NCBI GenBank assembly: GCA_963835495.1 | Contig: CAWIFQ010000003.1 | Span: 2,170,001-2,234,000 of the forward strand | Source of the DNA: Acaudatibacter sp963835495 | GTDB lineage: Bacteria > Pseudomonadota > Alphaproteobacteria > Caulobacterales > Caulobacteraceae | Length of the DNA stretch: 64,000 nucleotides | Reading direction: 5' to 3' | Part shown: positions 42,179 to 49,633 of the stretch, one piece after another | Position numbering within the stretch: the stretch's first letter is position 1 | Layout: every line of letters starts with the position of its first letter | Made by a program: the position numbers and the translations under genes | Notes under the pieces: model-generated | What the model was told of the DNA's origin: nothing | The model's database searches: none | What the model saw: the letters and a program-made list of their open reading frames with translations, nothing else

Positions 42179-42727
42179 CTAAAGCGTCTCTTCGCCGCGC
42201 TCGATCGAGAGCACGCCGGTGCGCGAGACCTCGACCAGCCCCAGCGGGCGCATCAGGTCGGTGAACTTGTCGATCTTCGAGGGCGCGCCGGTGATCTCGA
42301 AGATGAAGCTCTGCACCGTGGTGTCGATCACGCGGGCGCGGAAGATGTCGGCGATGCGCAGCGCCTCGACGCGCTCGCCGCCGACGCCGCGCACCTTCAC
42401 CAGCGCCAGCTCGCGCTGCACCCCGTTGGGGTCGACCGTCACGTTCACCACGTGGCGGGTGGAGACCATCTTCTGCAGCTGGGCCTCGATCTGCGCCAGC
42501 ACCTGCGGGGTGCCGCGGGTGACGATGGTGATGCGCGAGGTGTGCGCCTTCTCGTCGGTCTCGGCGACGGTCAGGCTCTCGATGTTGTAGCCGCGGGCCG
42601 CGAACAGCCCCACCACCCGATGCAGCACGCCTGGCTCGTTGTCGACCAGGATGGCGAAGGTGGCGAGGCTTTCGGGCTGGGCCGCATGGCCCATGTCGTA
42701 GGCGGAGGCGGGGGGTTCGGCGGTCAT
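42179..42727 (-). CDS. ilvN: Acetolactate synthase small (regulatory) subunit
   Basis: 182 aa. ACT domain FAILVDNEPGVLHRVVGLFAARGYNIESLTVAETDEKAHTSRITIV at residues 24-70, binding the Val feedback effector, then the C-terminal domain (VNVTVDPNGVQRELALVKVRG, FEITGAPSKIDKFTDLMRPLG) typical of IlvN/IlvH. It binds IlvB and increases its activity. In most bacteria, including Caulobacter, ilvN directly follows ilvB; here it is 3 kb away in the opposite direction. Start at 42727. Confidence 0.94.
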   Translation of the reverse strand: MTAEPPASAYDMGHAAQPESLATFAILVDNEPGVLHRVVGLFAARGYNIESLTVAETDEKAHTSRITIVTRGTPQVLAQIEAQLQKMVSTRHVVNVTVDPNGVQRELALVKVRGVGGERVEALRIADIFRARVIDTTVQSFIFEITGAPSKIDKFTDLMRPLGLVEVSRTGVLSIERGEETL

Positions 42728-42783
42728 CGCGCATCTATGCCGCGATTTCCCCCCGCCGTCATCGGCCCAGGCTCAGCTCCGGC

Positions 42784-43365
42784 TCAGGCGGCGATCGCCT
42801 CGGCCGCGCCAAGCTGCGCCCGGCGCCGGCGCACGCCGATGAAGCGCATCGTGCCGTACTGGATCAGGAACAGGCCGATCTTGGTGGAGAGCGCGTAGGC
42901 CGACATGAACGCGGTCCAGACCACGAAGCTGTAGTGGGTCGCGACCCACAGGTTGACCACCGCCGAGACGAACATCAGCGCGGCCCAGATGAAGCCGAAG
43001 ATGTAGGCGATGTCCGGGACGATCTCGATCGCCACCGCCGGCAGGTAGCGGTTCATCCAGCCGGGCTTCAGCATCACCACGCCGACGATCACGTAGATGA
43101 CGCTGGCCTTGTAGAGCACGAACCGTGCGTCGTTGGTGAGCAGGGCCGCCGTGCCGCTGGCCAGAACCAGGAACAGGCTCATCCACTGCATCGTCTCGAT
43201 CGGCCGCTTGCGCGCGATCTCCCAGACGATCTGCGCGATGCCGAGCGCGACGCCCGCGGCGACCGCGATCGGGATGCTCTTCGTGGTGAGAAAGACGGCG
43301 AGGTAGAACAGGGTCGAGGCCATATCGAGGGCCAGGAACTTGGCGGACTGCAGCAGGCTTTTCAT
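42784..43365 (-). CDS. yciB: YciB/IspZ family septation-associated membrane protein
   Basis: 193 aa, five to six membrane segments. The family region PIETMQWMSLFLVLASGTAALLTNDARFVLYKASVIYVIVGVVML is characteristic, as is the first segment LDMASTLFYLAVFLTT. YciB proteins affect cell-envelope synthesis and septation at the inner membrane. It is located between ilvN and the tmRNA gene, 56 bases upstream of ilvN on the same strand. Confidence 0.8.
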   Translation of the reverse strand: MKSLLQSAKFLALDMASTLFYLAVFLTTKSIPIAVAAGVALGIAQIVWEIARKRPIETMQWMSLFLVLASGTAALLTNDARFVLYKASVIYVIVGVVMLKPGWMNRYLPAVAIEIVPDIAYIFGFIWAALMFVSAVVNLWVATHYSFVVWTAFMSAYALSTKIGLFLIQYGTMRFIGVRRRRAQLGAAEAIAA

Positions 43366-43528
43366 GCGACGCGCCCCTCCTTGGTGGGCGACGCGAACCT
43401 AGGATTCCCGCCGCGCCGGCCCCAGGCGGCCGACGAACGCGACGCGGCGATTCACGAAAATCGGCCCGCCATTCGCGCTTCGTGAGCTGTCCGGCGACGT
43501 CCTTCTTCAATCCGCAAGGCGTTGCGCC

Positions 43529-43540
43529 TATATATGGCGT
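43529..43540 (+). promoter_or_regulatory. Candidate tmRNA -10 promoter element
   Basis: TATATAT at 43529-43535, the only clear AT-rich block upstream of the tmRNA. It would put transcription near 43541. No convincing -35 box was found. Confidence 0.4.
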
Positions 43541-43830
43541 GTCCGGGCTTCTGTCCGAACTATGGAGATAAACGCGCGCGCAATAAGCGGACTGGACCCG
43601 GGTGCGATTCCCGGCGGCTCCACCAACATCTTCTCGCGTTATCGGCGGGCTGCATGGGGCCGATCAGCATCGACAGACGTGTAAAGGCGTTGCTTTCTCT
43701 CGGCGTGGCTCACCGTTTCGGGCCATTTTCTAAATGCGAACGATAACTTCGCTCAAGAGTACGCCCTGGCCGCGTAAGCGGTTCGGACATATTCGACCTA
43801 AAGCCCTGGTGTCTTAGCAGCGCCAGGCGG
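43541..43830 (+). ncRNA. ssrA: tmRNA (ssrA), circularly permuted two-piece form
   Basis: The CCA-ending acceptor piece comes first (up to 43625). After a 30-base intervening loop the coding piece begins at 43656. GGGGCCG (43656-43662) pairs with CGGCTCC before ACCA, giving a seven-base acceptor stem with a G3:U70 wobble, the alanyl-tRNA synthetase identity pair. The T arm is visible around CCCGGGTGCGATTCCCGG (43598-43615). The tag frame is ANDNFAQEYALAA (43736-43774), TAA at 43775-43777. This permuted order is known for alphaproteobacterial tmRNA. The 5-prime start and 3-prime end are approximate. Confidence 0.92.
43736..43777 (+). other. tmRNA tag-encoding frame
   Basis: Resume codon GCG at 43736-43738, then codons for ANDNFAQEYALAA and TAA at 43775-43777. 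With the charged Ala, the tag is AANDNFAQEYALAA. It differs from the Caulobacter crescentus tag (AANDNFAEEFAVAA, from memory) at three positions but keeps the AA C-terminus recognised by ClpXP and the N-terminal AANDN for SspB binding. Confidence 0.93.
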
Positions 43831-43849
43831 GGCTCGGGGGGCGCCTGGC
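43822..43849 (+). terminator. Possible hairpin at the tmRNA 3-prime end
   Basis: GCCAGGCG (43822-43829) pairs with CGCCTGGC (43842-43849), 12-base loop. No T run follows, so it may be a processing or stability hairpin rather than an intrinsic terminator. The right arm also starts a direct repeat (43840 and 43914). Confidence 0.4.
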
Positions 43850-43943
43850 AACAGAAGCCCCCCACCCACCTTCGATCGCAGCGGCGCTCCCCGTCTCCAC
43901 GCGAAGGTTTGGTGGCGCCTGGCGACGGAAGCCCCCACCCACC
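43840..43943. repeat. Direct repeat of about 30 bases downstream of tmRNA
   Basis: Two nearly identical units at 43840-43870 and 43914-43943. Each begins GGCGCCTGGC, then (A/G)AC(A/G)GAAGCC, then a C-rich stretch ending CACCCACC. The units are offset by 74 bases. They lie between the tmRNA and sspB; no coding potential is evident. Confidence 0.55.
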
Positions 43944-44016
43944 CTCCCCTGCAAAATCAGCTGCCCCAAGACGCAGGCGCGCTTGCTTCGGCGTGGCCGC
44001 GCGGTAGGTTCGCGCG

Positions 44017-44505
44017 ATGGCTCCCCCCCGCGACCTGATCGGCTACGACGCGCTGCAGCAGGAGGCCCTGCGCGGGGTCGTCCGTTCGGCGTTGAAGCTG
44101 GCCGCGGCCAAGGGACTGCCGGGCGACCACCACTTCTTCATCACCTTCAAGACCGCCGCGCCCGGCGTGACGCTGCCCCGGGAGTTGCTCGCCCGCTACC
44201 CGGACGAAATGAGCATCATCCTGCAGAACGAGTACTGGGACCTGGCGCCCGGCGAGACCTTCTTCTCGGTCACGCTGAAGTTCGGCGGACAGCCGAAGTC
44301 GCTGTCGATCCCCTATGCGGCGATCACGCATTTCCGCGATCCGGGTGTCGAGTACCACCTGCGCTTCACCGTGCCGGACACGGCGCCGGAGCCCGTGCCG
44401 GCGCCCCCGCCGGTCATCGCGCCCCCACCGCCCGAAGCGGACGCCGGCCCAAAACCCGGCGACAAGCCGAACATCGTTTCACTTGATCAGTTCAGAAAGA
44501 AATAG
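44017..44505 (+). CDS. sspB: ClpXP adaptor SspB, alpha type
   Basis: 162 aa. The stretch DLIGYDALQQEALRGVVRSALKLAAAKGLPGDHHFFITFKTAAPGVTLPRELLARYPDEMSIILQNEYWDL is characteristic of alphaproteobacterial SspB. The N-terminal domain binds ssrA tags; the Pro-rich linker (residues 125-150) is disordered; the final NIVSLDQFRKK is a likely ClpX-binding tail. ATG at 44017. It lies about 190 bases after the tmRNA that encodes the tag it recognises, and on the same strand. Confidence 0.92.
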   Translation: MAPPRDLIGYDALQQEALRGVVRSALKLAAAKGLPGDHHFFITFKTAAPGVTLPRELLARYPDEMSIILQNEYWDLAPGETFFSVTLKFGGQPKSLSIPYAAITHFRDPGVEYHLRFTVPDTAPEPVPAPPPVIAPPPPEADAGPKPGDKPNIVSLDQFRKK

Positions 44506-44512
44506 AGCCGAC

Positions 44513-44980
44513 GTGACCGACGTAGCCTCCGAAGAGCCCAAGGCTCTCAGCGACGACGACATCCTGCAGCGCTTCCTGCGCACCAAGAACCAGCCGACCG
44601 GCTCGCAGACTCTCGGCTTTCGCATGCTCAGCGTCAGCCAGGAGCGGATGGAGGTCGAGGTGGCGTTCGACGCCAGAGCCGAGCTGCTGGCCAACCCGAT
44701 GAAGCAGGTGCAGGGCGGCTATCTGTGCGCCATGCTGGACGAGTGCATGTCGGTCGCCTGCATGGTCGCGTCCAAGATGACGGCCGTCGCCCCGACCGCC
44801 GAGATGAAGACCAGCTTCTTCCGCCCGGCGATGCCTGGCGAGCTGAAGGGGATCGGCCGGGTGGTGCGCTGGGGCCGCACGCTGGCCTTCACCGAGGGCG
44901 AGCTCTACGACGCCGACGGCCGGCTGGTCGCCAAGGCCACCGGCACCGCGGTGCCGACCCCGTTCAAGAATTACAAGTAG
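44513..44980 (+). CDS. PaaI-family thioesterase
   Basis: 155 aa hotdog-fold thioesterase. Key segment NPMKQVQGGYLCAMLDECMSVACMV holds the QGG-LxxxLDE region; GRVVRWGRTLAFTEGELYDADGRLVAKATGTAVP completes the fold. GTG at 44513 is the start, seven bases after the sspB stop, so probably cotranscribed. Substrate unknown. Confidence 0.8.
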   Translation: MTDVASEEPKALSDDDILQRFLRTKNQPTGSQTLGFRMLSVSQERMEVEVAFDARAELLANPMKQVQGGYLCAMLDECMSVACMVASKMTAVAPTAEMKTSFFRPAMPGELKGIGRVVRWGRTLAFTEGELYDADGRLVAKATGTAVPTPFKNYK

Positions 44981-44984
44981 CCGC

Positions 44985-45746
44985 ATGCCCCGCTGGGCCG
45001 TCGCCGCGTTCGCGGCTGTCGTTGTCGCCTTCGCCGGATCGGCCGCCGCCGCGACCAGCCCATTCGCGGATTGGGCGGCGATCGTGGTCTCGGGCGATTT
45101 CCACGCCGCCCACACCAACAACCCGACCGAGACCTTCGACAACGCCCGCCGCGACGTCTCCGCCGAGTTGATCCGCAAGGGTTTCTCGGCCGCGAACCTG
45201 CGCGAATATTCGGTGCGCCCGGAGCTCTATCCGAAGCAGAACGTCGGCAAGGCCGACCTGCAGCCGATCTACGAGGGTCTTCACGACGTCGCCCAGCAGG
45301 CCAAGGGCGGCTGCCTGATCTACTTCTCCTCGCACGGCGCGCCGCAGGGCGTGGTGCTGGACGGCCAGATCATGCCGCCACCGCTGATGGATCAGCTGAT
45401 CACCGACAGCTGCGGCCGGCGGCCGACGGTGGTGATCATCTCGGCCTGCTTCTCCGGCGTGTTCGTGCCGGCCTTGGCCGACAACAACCGCGAGATCCTC
45501 ACCGCCGCGCGGCCGGACCGGTCCTCGTTCGGCTGCAGCGAGAGCGACAAGTACCCCTATTTCGACGCCTGCATGCTGCAGGTGCTGCCGCACACGCATG
45601 ATTTCGTGGCGCTCGGCCCGGCCGTGCAGGCATGCGTGGCCGAGCGCGAGACCGAGACCGGCATGCATCCGCCTTCGGAGCCGCAGTTCTTTGTCGGCGC
45701 CCAGCTGCGCCCGATCCTGCCGCTGATGGCGTTCGCACCGGGATAG
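44985..45746 (+). CDS. C13-family (legumain/caspase-fold) peptidase
   Basis: 253 aa. Signal peptide MPRWAVAAFAAVVVAFAGSAAAA. The catalytic dyad is visible as GGCLIYFSSHGAPQGVVLDG (His) and PTVVIISACFSGVFVPAL (Cys). This is the caspase-like arrangement of family C13. Export implies a periplasmic or surface role. An in-frame start at 44985 is four bases after the thioesterase stop. Other Cys residues (FGCSESDKY and ACMLQ) may be bonded. Confidence 0.85.
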   Translation: MPRWAVAAFAAVVVAFAGSAAAATSPFADWAAIVVSGDFHAAHTNNPTETFDNARRDVSAELIRKGFSAANLREYSVRPELYPKQNVGKADLQPIYEGLHDVAQQAKGGCLIYFSSHGAPQGVVLDGQIMPPPLMDQLITDSCGRRPTVVIISACFSGVFVPALADNNREILTAARPDRSSFGCSESDKYPYFDACMLQVLPHTHDFVALGPAVQACVAERETETGMHPPSEPQFFVGAQLRPILPLMAFAPG

Positions 45747-45757
45747 CGGACCGTCTG

Positions 45758-46698
45758 CTACGGCAGGGCGGCCGCCCATCCGCTCAGGGTGTCCGCGAAC
45801 AGTTGCGGGTCCTGGCTGTGCATCGCGTGGCCCATCTGCGGGAACGAGCGGTAGTCGAACGGCTGGCCGGCGGCCTCGACCAGTTCGCGGACCTTGCCGG
45901 CCTGCAGGTCGGAGATGGCGCCCATGACGAACCCGCTGGTCTCGTCGACGCGGCGGAAGTGGTGGGTGAACAGCACCGGGACCTTCACCGCCTTCAGCAT
46001 CCGCGCGTGGTCGCAGCTGGCGGCGACGGTTCCGCTCCAGAAGGCGCGGCCCCACTCCGGGTCGTACTCCTTCAGGTTCTGCGGCGGCTCGTCGGCCGGC
46101 TTGAAGCCGGCCAGCCAGGGCGGCAGCTCGCTGGCGGCGTTGGCGGCCATCCCGGCCCAGTTGCCGATGGTCCACTGGTCGCCGAGGTACTTCGACCACA
46201 GGGCGAACATCGGCCCGATCGACTGCTTGATCGAGTGGCCGTAGGCCGGCGTGGTCTCGGAGCCGAACAGCGGTGGGTCTTCGTAGTGGGCGGCGATGAT
46301 GAGACCCGGCGGCGCGTAGGCGGAGAGCCAGGCCGACAGCACCCCGCCCGACGACAGGCCGCTGACGATGGTCGGGCGGCCGATCACGCCCTGGATGCAG
46401 CCGCACCAGGTCATTGCCCATGTTGTCGAGCGTGTAGCGCCCTGGCGTGCGGCCGGAGCGGCCCTGGCCGCGCAGGTCGACCGCGAAGATCTGGAACCGG
46501 TCCTTCAGCAGGTCCATCGCCGCTTCGTAGCCCCACCAGGACTCGGTCTGGCCTGGCACGAGCAGCAGCGCCGGCTTGGAGGCGTCGCCGGCCGTCGCGT
46601 AGTTCAGCTTGACCTCGCCGGTGTCGAACAGCTGCTCCGGGTAGCGATGCGCGACGTAGGTCTCGTCGGGATTGTGGGGTCCGTAGCGGCCAGGCCAT
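45758..46698 (-). CDS. Alpha/beta hydrolase (two frameshifts)
   Basis: About 312 aa after correction. The N-terminal part (PDETYVAHRYPEQLFDTGEVKLNYATAG ... LVPGQTESWWGYEAAM and FAVDLRGQGRSGRTPGRYTLDNMG) and the C-terminal part (IQGVIGRPTIVSGLSSGGVLSAWL with nucleophile Ser in LSSGGV and His in QMGHAMHSQ) lie in two different frames. One extra T near 46692 separates the ATG from the N-terminal frame, and one extra C near 46399 separates the N- and C-terminal parts. The ATG at 46698 overlaps the stop of the amidohydrolase gene (TGATG), implying coupling. Possibly a C-C or ester hydrolase in aromatic degradation. Confidence 0.7.
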
Positions 46699-47697
46699 CA
46701 GGCGGCTCCTTGTGTCTGCGCCAGTCGGGGAAACACGCGCTCGGCGTTGTCGCGGGCGATGGCGCGGGCCTCGTTCTCGCTGAGGCCGTTCGCTGACCGA
46801 GCTGGTGGATGTTGCGCGCGACGCCGGCCTCGGGCGTGAACGGCCAGTCGCTGCCGAACAGGATCTGCGTGATCGGCGCGATCCGCCGCAGCGCCGCGAA
46901 CGGCACCGGGTGCGCCGAGAGCGCGACGTCGTAGTAGAGCCGCTCCAGCGTCTCGAACACTTCCGCCTCCGACGCGGGGCGCGGCTCGATGATCGGCAGG
47001 TTGGCGAACGCGGCGATGCGCGCGATCAGCGCCGGCAGCGCGGCGCCGCCGTGGGGCACGATCACCTTGATGTCCGGATTGGTCTGCAGCGAGCGCGCGT
47101 AGAGCAGGTCGACGATGGTGCGCGTGGTGTCGAGCGGAAACTCCAGCAGCGGCGCGGGGCGGCCCAGGCCGAGCGCCTCGAAGCAGGCGGGGCTGGTCGG
47201 ATGCAGGAACAGCGTCGCCTTGCGGCGGTTGAGCTCCGCCAGGATCGGGGCGAACAAGGGCGAGCCGAGATAGGTCCCGTCGGTGTTGGTCTGCAGCACG
47301 ACGCCATCGGCGCCGAGCTCGTCGAACGCGCGCCGCATCTCGGCGAGCGAGGCGGCGATGTCGGGGATCGGCAGGGTCGCGAAGTAGCCGAAGCGGCCGG
47401 GATGGCCCCGCACCAGCTCGGCGCCGGCGTCGTTCACCGCGCGACGAGGGCTGGCCGCTCCGCGGGCGGGAGGAAATGCGCGGACGGCGAAGAGAGCGAA
47501 ACGATCGCGGTCGCGATCTCCTGGCGGTCCATCATCTCGATGGCGGCCGCGGCGCTCCATTTGGGAACCGGAAACCCGCCATCGAGCGTCGACAGGCCGG
47601 CGCGAGCCAGCGCCTGCGCGTAGACGTCCGGCAGGAAGTGCGCGTGCACGTCGATCCGCCCGCAGGCGCATCCTCCACCGCCCTCGCCGTTGGTCAT
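46698..47697 (-). CDS. Amidohydrolase 2 (ACMSD-like) family protein (two frameshifts)
   Basis: About 333 aa after correction. HxH metal motif RIDVHAHFLPDVYAQALARAG at the N-terminus, His in KVIVPHGGAALPALIARI, and the Asp in ILFGSDWPFTPEAGVARNIHQLG. Members are decarboxylases or hydrolases of aromatic or ring-cleavage acids. One base appears missing near 47438 (between ALVAR and AVNDAG) and one near 46794, after which the final GLSENEARAIARDNAERVF returns in another frame. ATG at 47697 (MTNGEGGGG). Divergent from the VOC gene. Confidence 0.72.
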
Positions 47698-47726
47698 CGG
47701 CTCTCGCGGCCCCGGCCGTCGCTTTC

Positions 47727-47759
47727 TGACGATTACGTCATCTAACGTCGATCTCGACG
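47727..47759. promoter_or_regulatory. Two operator-like inverted repeats
   Basis: TGACG-ATTA-CGTCA at 47727-47740 and CGTCGA-TC-TCGACG at 47746-47759, both perfect inverted repeats, in the region between the divergent amidohydrolase and VOC genes. A TetR-family gene at the end of this cluster (51148-51804) is a candidate binder. Confidence 0.4.
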
Positions 47760-47775
47760 GTGGCGTCAATAGCGC

Positions 47776-47804
47776 TTGCGCCGGGGCAGCTGATGGACCA
47801 TAAT
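47776..47804 (+). promoter_or_regulatory. Candidate promoter of the VOC operon
   Basis: TTGCGC (47776-47781) and CATAAT (47799-47804) with a 17-base spacer, upstream of the VOC gene (ATG 47833). The -10 differs from TATAAT at one position. The operator-like repeats lie just upstream. Confidence 0.45.
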
Positions 47805-47832
47805 CTGACCAAATCGTCAAATCGAGCGAGCC

Positions 47833-48763
47833 ATGAGCATCCTCAAGATCGAAGACGTGGCCTACGTGCGCTTCCGGGCCCCCGACCTGGCCGAGATGCG
47901 CGCCTTCCTCGAAGACTTCGGCCTGACGGTGGTCGAGGCCACGGCAGACGCGGCTGGTGGCGCGCGGCGCCGGACCGTCGCCGGTCGCCCACGTGACCGA
48001 GCTCGGCGGAGCCGGTTTCGCCGGCGTGGCGTTCCGGGCCGAGAGCCTCGCCGACCTCGAACGGCTCGCGGCGGCGGAGGGGGCGACCGTCGAGCCTCTG
48101 GACCTTCCCGGCGGCGGGAGCGCGGTCGTCGCTGACCGATCCCGACGGCCACCGCGTCGAGGTGGTCGCCGGTCAGGCGTCGGCCGCACCCCTCCCGATC
48201 GCCAGAGGCGCAACCCTGGAACCGCTCGGACGCGCACGAACGCCTGCGGGCGACCAAGCGCATCGCCGCCGGGCGCCGCCAACGTCGTGCGCCTCGGGCA
48301 CGTCGTGCTCAACGTCTCCGACTTCCGCGCCTCCGAGCAGTGGTACAAGGAGCGCCTCGGCTTCATCACCTCGGACGAGATCAGGCTCTCGCCCGAGTTC
48401 GCGCTCGGCGCCTTCCTGCGCTGCGACCGCGGCGACCAGCCGACCGATCACCACACGCTGTTCCTGATGCAGGGCCGCAAGGGACCGGGGTTCAATCACG
48501 CCGCCTACGAGGTCGCGGATCTGGACGACCTGATGCGCGGCCACCAGCGGCTGAGCGACGCCGGTCGGCACGCCGAATGGGGCGTCGGCCGCCACATCCT
48601 CGGAAGCCAGGTGTTCGACTACTGGCGCGATCCGTGGGGTCACACGCTGGAACACTGGACCGACGGCGACCTGTTCACCGCGGCCGATGGTTCTAACATC
48701 GCCACCGTGCAGGACCTGCTGGGCGTCCAGTGGGGACCAGCGCCGCCGCCGACGATGGGCTGA
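47833..48763 (+). CDS. VOC-family (extradiol-dioxygenase-like) protein with at least four frameshifts
   Basis: About 308 aa after correction: two VOC (glyoxalase/bleomycin resistance/dioxygenase) modules. The first starts MSILKIEDVAYVRFRAPDL; the second is VVRLGHVVLNVSDFRASEQWYKERLGFI, HTLFLMQG and TLEHWTDGD. Frames change near 47949 (extra G, before RLVARGAGP), near 48132 (extra G, before SLTDPDGHRVEVV), and twice between 48205 and 48280. This is the most damaged gene in the window: either a decaying gene or a poor stretch of assembly. The second module is intact. Extradiol ring cleavage is likely in this cluster. Confidence 0.65.
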
Positions 48764-48774
48764 AAGGGAAATCG

Positions 48775-49632
48775 ATGAAGCTTGCGACCTTCGACGCCGG
48801 CGCCGGCCCGCAGCTGGGCGCCGTGACAGGCGGACCGGATCGTTCCGCTCCACCAGGCCGCGCCGGGGCTGCCCGGCGAGATGATCGGGCTTATTTCGGC
48901 ATGGGGACGGCCGAGCGGGACGTGCGCCGCATCGCCGATGCCGCCGCCGGCGCCCTGCCGCTCGATCAGGTGCGCCTGCTCGCCCCGATCCGGCGGCCCG
49001 GCAAGATCATGGCGATCGGGCTGAACTACGCCGACCATATCGCCGAGAGCAACATGGGCACGCCCGAGCACCAGATCTGGTTCTCCAAGGCGCCGACCGC
49101 GACCAACGGACCGCACGACCCGATCCAGGTGCCGAAGGTTTCCCAGGCGCTGGACTACGAGGCCGAGCTGGTCGCGGTGGTCGGCCAGGGCGGCCGCCAT
49201 ATCTCCAAGGCGGACGCCGCCGGCGCCGTGTTCGGCTACTGCTGCGGCAACGACGCGACCGAGCGCGCCTGGCAGCACCGCACCACCCAGTGGGTGCTCG
49301 GCAAGTCGTTCGATACGCATGCCCCGTTCGGGCCATGGATCACGACCGCGGACGAGGTTGCCGACCCGCACGCGCTGACGATCCGCTGCCTGGTCAACGG
49401 CGAGGTGCGGCAGGACTCCAACACCCGCCACCTCGTCTTCAACGTCTGGGACCAGATCGAACACCTGAGCCAGGCCATGACGCTGGAACCCGGCGACCTG
49501 ATCTTCACCGGCACGCCGGGCGGCATCGGCGCGGCGATGAACCCGAGGCGGTTCCTGAAGCACGGCGACCGGGTGCGGATCGAGATCGAGGGCCTGGGCG
49601 CGCTCGACAACCCCTGCGCCAACGAGACCTGA
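48775..49632 (+). CDS. Fumarylacetoacetate hydrolase family protein (paired frameshift near the N-terminus)
   Basis: About 285 aa. The FAH fold is clear: RRPGKIMAIGLNYADHIAE, the metal ligands in LDYEAELVAVVG, RTTQWVLGKSFDTHAPFGPWI and GDLIFTGTPGGIGAAM. Such enzymes hydrolyse or decarboxylate acyl-pyruvates or diketones produced by ring cleavage. Residues about 20-46 are garbled between an extra G near 48832 and a lost base near 48908; correcting them yields VTGDRIVPLHQAAPGLPG. ATG at 48775. Followed two bases later by an FAD monooxygenase gene. Confidence 0.85.
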   Translation: MKLATFDAGAGPQLGAVTGGPDRSAPPGRAGAARRDDRAYFGMGTAERDVRRIADAAAGALPLDQVRLLAPIRRPGKIMAIGLNYADHIAESNMGTPEHQIWFSKAPTATNGPHDPIQVPKVSQALDYEAELVAVVGQGGRHISKADAAGAVFGYCCGNDATERAWQHRTTQWVLGKSFDTHAPFGPWITTADEVADPHALTIRCLVNGEVRQDSNTRHLVFNVWDQIEHLSQAMTLEPGDLIFTGTPGGIGAAMNPRRFLKHGDRVRIEIEGLGALDNPCANET

Positions 49633-49633
49633 C

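Noticed and set aside
43588..43625. Ordinary tRNA gene
   Set aside because: The T arm and CCA are present, but the acceptor 5-prime strand pairs only with 43656-43662 downstream, which is the permuted tmRNA arrangement.
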